Made by a program: the position numbers and the translations under genes. From contig JAJTWR010000465.1 in NCBI GenBank assembly GCA_021613335.1, forward strand, positions 441,106-505,105: a stretch of 64,000 bases of DNA. Reading direction: 5' to 3'. The notes under the pieces are model-generated. The model was not told where the DNA came from, made no database searches, and worked only from the letters and a program-made list of their open reading frames with translations. This stretch comes from Whitmania pigra. Taxonomy: Eukaryota > Annelida > Clitellata > Hirudinida > Haemopidae. Positions 60,265 through 64,000 of the stretch are shown one piece after another. Within the stretch, counting starts at the first letter, position 1. Every line of letters begins with the position of its first letter.

Positions 60265-60475
60265 CAGCCTTTAACATAACATAACATAACAATTATTTAT
60301 AGTGGCTAAGAAGACCTGGATCTGTGTAATAACCACTCTTTTTAGTCCTAATAGCCGAATTTACTTAAGTACATTTTAAATTTATCTATTGTGTCAGCAT
60401 GGATGGTTTCCTTATCTAGTTTATTCCATAAGGAAACCACCCTTGAACTGAAATAATTGTTTTTCAAGTTTCCCG
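60265..60475 (-). mobile_element. 3' end of a Jockey/CR1-type LINE
   Basis: Minus-strand translation NNYFSSRVVSLWNKLDKETI, then DTIDKFKMYLSKFGY and a stop, is the usual C-terminal tail of LINE ORF2 (the FSxRVVxxWNxLP and FKxxLdkf phrases). It is followed by a (TTATG)n tail at 60268-60291. Truncated on the 5' side. Confidence 0.85.
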
Positions 60476-61424
60476 AAATTATGAATTTTTCTAACAATGT
60501 ATGGGTGAATAATTGCTTGTAAAAACTTCACCCATCAACCGCCAATCTTTCGCGGTTGGCAGAATTCAGGCTAACTTAGGTATCTTAATTAACAGTCATT
60601 AAATATTATCAGTTTTTTTCTCGAAAGTACTGTTTTTAAGTGCGATTTTCGTTAAAGGGATTGATATGAATAAAAGTTGACTTTATTTCATAAATTTCCT
60701 TCAAAAAGCTGGAAAACGACGTAAAAAATAAAACTTCCTGAGCAAAGAGTTATTATCTAAAAAATACGTCAGAGAATGTTCGAATATAATGATAATTCTC
60801 TAGAAAGTTTCTGCAAGTTGCCTAAAGAGGTGTTAATTGCTGGTTGCTAGTTCTGCTTAATACCAAGTCATTGTTTTACAAATTTATATAAATTTTTCGA
60901 TTTGTTCGAAAAAACTGTTACAAGCGAGGAGAAAACTGAAATGGTTGGCGACGGTTTTGTTTTAGCAGATTATGGCAAATACTGCATTTTTGTAACTTTT
61001 GCATAAATGTTCAGCAACTATGGGGTTTTGAAAATCTAAAAATTTTTTTAAAGTCATAATGCACATACATATTTGTGTTCCAATCAGAAAATCCAAGCAA
61101 GGCTCCAGAGTTGATGACTGAATTCCTTGATTATTTTCTGCACAACCATATATTTTAAATTAACTGAATAAAATAATGATCCAAGCTCAACTTTCTTGTC
61201 GATATAAGGAAATATCAAATTTCTGGCATAAATCCATTCCCTGCTAATTGACTCCCACATCGGCATATCCTAGTACAGGTTTTACTGAAAAAAGTGTAAC
61301 TTTCAAATAAATGTTATTTATTTAATAAGCAAAATTTTAAACTATAGGAAAGCAATATCAACAATGAAGTATGATCGATAAAAATTAGAACATTTAAATG
61401 CATCCTAACGTGACCGTTGCGGTA
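60476..61424. other. Spacer, nothing recognised
   Basis: No gene or named repeat seen. Confidence 0.35.
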
Positions 61425-61700
61425 ATTTCTAAATGCTAATAAGTTGACTAATAAGTTATTGAGTTTATTCAATGAGTAACTGTTCAGTGAACAGAACTAA
61501 ACAATTGAACCGAGTATTTATGTGGATGTTTAGGATTTTTAGGTGATTCTTAGGATTGTGAGATTCCAAAAGTTGAATAACTGGTATGGAATATGGAAGC
61601 TGGAAATTTAATTGCAAAATTTTTTTAACGTTTTCGCCATGGTTACAACAGTATTTTAAAGGTCTGTTACCAATGAAAGTGGGCCGAATGGGTTTAAGTT
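61425..61700 (-). repeat. Diverged solo LTR of the SAP-Gag element family
   Basis: AAGTTGACTAATAAGTTATT, then the CAGTGAACAGAACTAAACAA stretch, parallel the intact LTR at 12870-12925 (AAGTTAACTAATAAGTTTAT, CAGTTAACGGAACTGAATAA). The order of blocks is the same, with many substitutions. No internal sequence is attached. Confidence 0.55.
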
Positions 61701-62359
61701 CCTGCAAGCGGCGGTGATAACAAAAGTAATGTGTCGTGTTCTCAACCCAGCATACACCTTCTCGGATAGAGTACTACATAAATGGTTGAACGATTAAAAA
61801 GTGTCTTCATATTCTATCCGGATACATAAGGCACTCAAAAGATCGGGTAAATACAATAATATTTCCATATTTAGTAAGAGTGGCATTCAGATACGGACTA
61901 GGTGTAAGTATGGATGTAACGCCAGAGATTCAGGCACGTTTGCTAAAGAGTTGCTTGCTAAAAATAATTATTAAATTTAATCATTGACAGCTCCTACGGG
62001 TTTAATATGTTTGTGCTTAGAATTTACCGTTTGTGCTCAAACTTAAAACGATGAAAAAGTGTAGCTCGAGAGCTAATCTGCAAATTTTCTTCACGAAAAC
62101 ATGCGTAAAAAGTCTCGTAAACAACTTAAATTAATGTTTATTTTGGATTTTTCGAGAAGAGATTATAACAGAATAATATCTATAGGATAAAAGTTTACAA
62201 TTGGGTAACTACGTATAATTTTAGTGCAAAATGATATTTCAAAATTTTATTTAGCTTCGTCGCAAAATCAATGTTTATTCTTAAACGTCATATTTAAATT
62301 AAAAACAATAAAAACATAAACATGCATCCGATTAATAAAAATGAAAAATTTGTGTTATT

Positions 62360-62789
62360 ATGAAATTGAATTTAACATGCAACATCATACTAATAACGTG
62401 TTTTGTTACTTCGGATTCCATTGCCTGTTTCAAATGCAAGCATGCGACAAGTTTTCGCGAGAATGATGAAATCCCCGAAACATGCGATGGCAAAAGTTGC
62501 GTTAAAATAGAAGGACATTTGCTCAGTAAGCCTTTAAATGAGATTTATTTGGGTAAAGAGTTCTACATAAAATTTATTGATAAAATTTCTAGATAAAAAT
62601 GTTGAAGTTAAATTCTGCAGTTTTTATGAAATATCCCAAGAGTCTTGCCAGAAAGGTTTAAGATTTGGAATATCGGGAATAATTTGTAAATGTAAAAAAG
62701 ACCACTGCAACCAATCAACTCTTGTGCGGAATTCTGAAATGACAATTTATTTTGCACTGCTATTTAGCCTTTTAAATGTGTATTTGTAG
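62360..62789 (+). CDS. Ly6/uPAR-like three-finger protein, probably GPI-anchored
   Basis: 129 residues from exons 62360-62552 and 62593-62789, joined across a 40-base GT-AG intron that restores a single frame. The signal peptide runs to about residue 22 (...VTSDSIA). The ten cysteines read CFKC, ETCDGKSC, KFCSF, ESC, then CKCKKDHCN, the last being the CxC...DxCN ending of Ly6 three-finger domains, with Asn after the final Cys. A hydrophobic C-terminus (MTIYFALLFSLLNVYL) without a basic tail fits a GPI-attachment signal. Such proteins sit on the cell surface and often modulate channels or receptors; the target here is unknown. It is also possible that the intron is a small deletion artefact, but phase and splice sites fit well. 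Confidence 0.75.
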
Positions 62790-62945
62790 ATAATTGAAAA
62801 CATGGTTCATATTTTTAAACAGAAATGATTTAATGTAAAAATTCGACAAAAGTAACTGTTGGATATCACACAAATATCAGAAATCTAACTGATTTTTAAT
62901 CTCACCAAACAATAATTAGCTTCTATTAATTTAATTTAATGTTTT

Positions 62946-63060
62946 TATTTCAACCAAAAAGAAGTCACAATTGACCACTAACACAAATTGTAGTCAGTTA
63001 ATATATAGATGTAGAGTGCGTAGACAAAATTTAAGTCATTAAGTTAGAAACATTTTTAGA
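62946..63060. repeat. Dispersed repeat fragment shared with A2M intron 10
   Basis: Shares two short blocks with 17755-17830. It adjoins the LINE relic and may be its 3' flank. Confidence 0.4.
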
Positions 63061-63079
63061 TCGGTGCTGGAAATGCAGA

Positions 63080-63460
63080 CTTTAAATCTATGGGCTGTGG
63101 AGCTGGTAATATCGGGGTCAGAGTTCAAGAGTTTTATGATTCGAACAACGAAAAAATGGTGCCTGTGAGTGGTGGAGAATTTTTTCTTGGCGTATGAGGG
63201 AATGACCAAGTGTGCGAGATAATATAAAAATGGGAAAGGTGCAGTGAGTGAAGCTGTGTAATATTTTGTGATAGATGAGATGTCGGTGTTCGAGTGTCTT
63301 AAGTCCGAGTTTCTGAAGCCTATGGGGTGCAGTCCGAAATCCTCGAATGGCTCTTGTTAATAAGCTTTGGACACAACGATCTTAGTTATGAGCTGCTTGT
63401 TGTGGGACCCAGAATGGGCAACAATATTCGAGGATTGGACAAACATAAGTTCAATATTCT
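63080..63460 (-). mobile_element. LINE ORF2 C-terminal fragment (CR1/Jockey type)
   Basis: On the minus strand: CPILEYCCPFWVPQQAAHN, a stop, then RCVQSLLTRAIRGFRTAPHR, LQKLGLKTLEHRHLIYHKIL. The phrases RPILEYccpvW.P, VQR..TR.I.G and L.L.TLE.RR mark the region after reverse transcriptase in these LINEs. It carries one stop and is truncated at both ends. Confidence 0.85.
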
Positions 63461-63494
63461 TTGGTTAATATTTGTTTCGAAAGTTCCTTTAGAA

Positions 63495-64000
63495 CAACGG
63501 TGGCCAACCTGCGGCTCTTTTGTGTTCAAAGTGCAGCTCTCAAAAAATCTTGAAAATATTTTTTTACATTTAAAATAAGCTTTCCAAAAACATTGTTGTG
63601 AACACTTCTGTTGCAGAAATGGAACTGTTGTAGTTACATCAAGATCAGGGTTTAGCAATGATGCACAGTCACTACCTACTGTGGATTTCTGGAAACTTGT
63701 GCCAGAAGTAAAGTATCCTCAACTTAAGATAGCCCGTTGTCGACTTATATCCATTTTTGGCACCACCTACTGCTGCGAATCGCTGTACTCAACAATGAAA
63801 TTTATAAAATCAAAACACCGAGTAATCAAAACCTGACAGAACTTCTTCGTACCTCAACTACAAACTATCAACCAGATTCTTTAAATCTAAACTTTCCGGT
63901 TCAAAAAACATATTGAAATGTCTATTAATGACATAAACGTTATCATGCGGTGGTTACCGATTGGGGTCGCGACTCATAGTGGTTTAATGTGGCTCGCAGC
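63495..64000 (+). mobile_element. hAT (ZBED5/SCAND3-like) relic running off the window end
   Basis: The left terminus at 63495, CAACGGTGGCCAACCTGCGG, resembles the CAGxGGTGGxCAA ends of hAT elements; an inverted form (GTGGCTCGCAGC) appears at the window edge. At 63680-63840 the frame reads FWKLVPEVKYPQLKIARCRL, then FGTTYCCESLYSTMKFIKSK: the C-terminal dimerisation region (FGsTY.CE..FS.M). The rest of the transposase is deleted. Confidence 0.8.

Noticed and set aside
1..64000. CRISPR arrays, operons, tRNA or rRNA genes
   Set aside because: The window is eukaryotic. I saw no cloverleaf with A/B boxes and no rRNA sequence, though a covariance search was not possible.

Overview
This is an AT-rich window from an animal nuclear genome. 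Almost every real gene is split by GT-AG introns, with short pyrimidine tracts before the AG and introns from about 40 bases upward. The conserved genes are metazoan: thioester alpha-2-macroglobulin (A2M), the meiotic cohesin subunit REC8, the spliceosome-disassembly protein TFIP11, and a calcyphosin-type ciliary protein. The transposon load (hAT, Tc1/mariner, LTR and LINE relics) is typical of an invertebrate. I cannot name the species. An arthropod or other protostome is a guess; the DM10/calcyphosin gene argues weakly against lineages without motile cilia.

Left part (1-25.8 kb): two tandem + strand A2M-like genes. Copy 2 (14954-25786) can be assembled as 36 exons encoding 1460 residues, from signal peptide to stop. 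Copy 1 (1832-9407) shows only the counterparts of exons 11-36, and an LTR retrotransposon lies directly upstream of its first visible exon. Long tracts including introns are almost identical between the copies, while the bait exons are unrelated, which suggests gene conversion beside bait diversification. The space between the copies holds a fragment of a third A2M exon, a hAT relic with an embedded LINE piece, and a young LTR element whose internal part encodes a SAP-domain Gag. That element is bracketed by two nearly identical 530-bp blocks, each carrying the A2M promoter and signal-peptide exon.

Middle part (27-44.5 kb): three minus-strand housekeeping or meiotic/ciliary genes. These are REC8 (17 exons), TFIP11 (11 exons, 797 residues; intron 1 carries a hAT element with a perfect 8-bp target duplication) and a CAPS2-like gene (DM10 segment plus degenerate EF-hands). 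A copy of part of REC8 exon 8 sits inside an earlier REC8 intron.

Right part (47.9-64 kb): three tandem + strand genes for very short secreted peptides with an almost invariant ten-cysteine core. In two of them a separate last exon adds an Arg-Tyr-Gly-Lys-Arg tail, a classical site for dibasic cleavage and C-terminal amidation; the third has lost it. I do not recognise this family, and it is the most interesting find in the window. Further right are an intronless HECT E3 ligase of TRIP12/UFD4 type (839 residues, catalytic Cys kept), a Ly6/three-finger GPI-type protein with a 40-base intron, and LINE, LTR and hAT relics.
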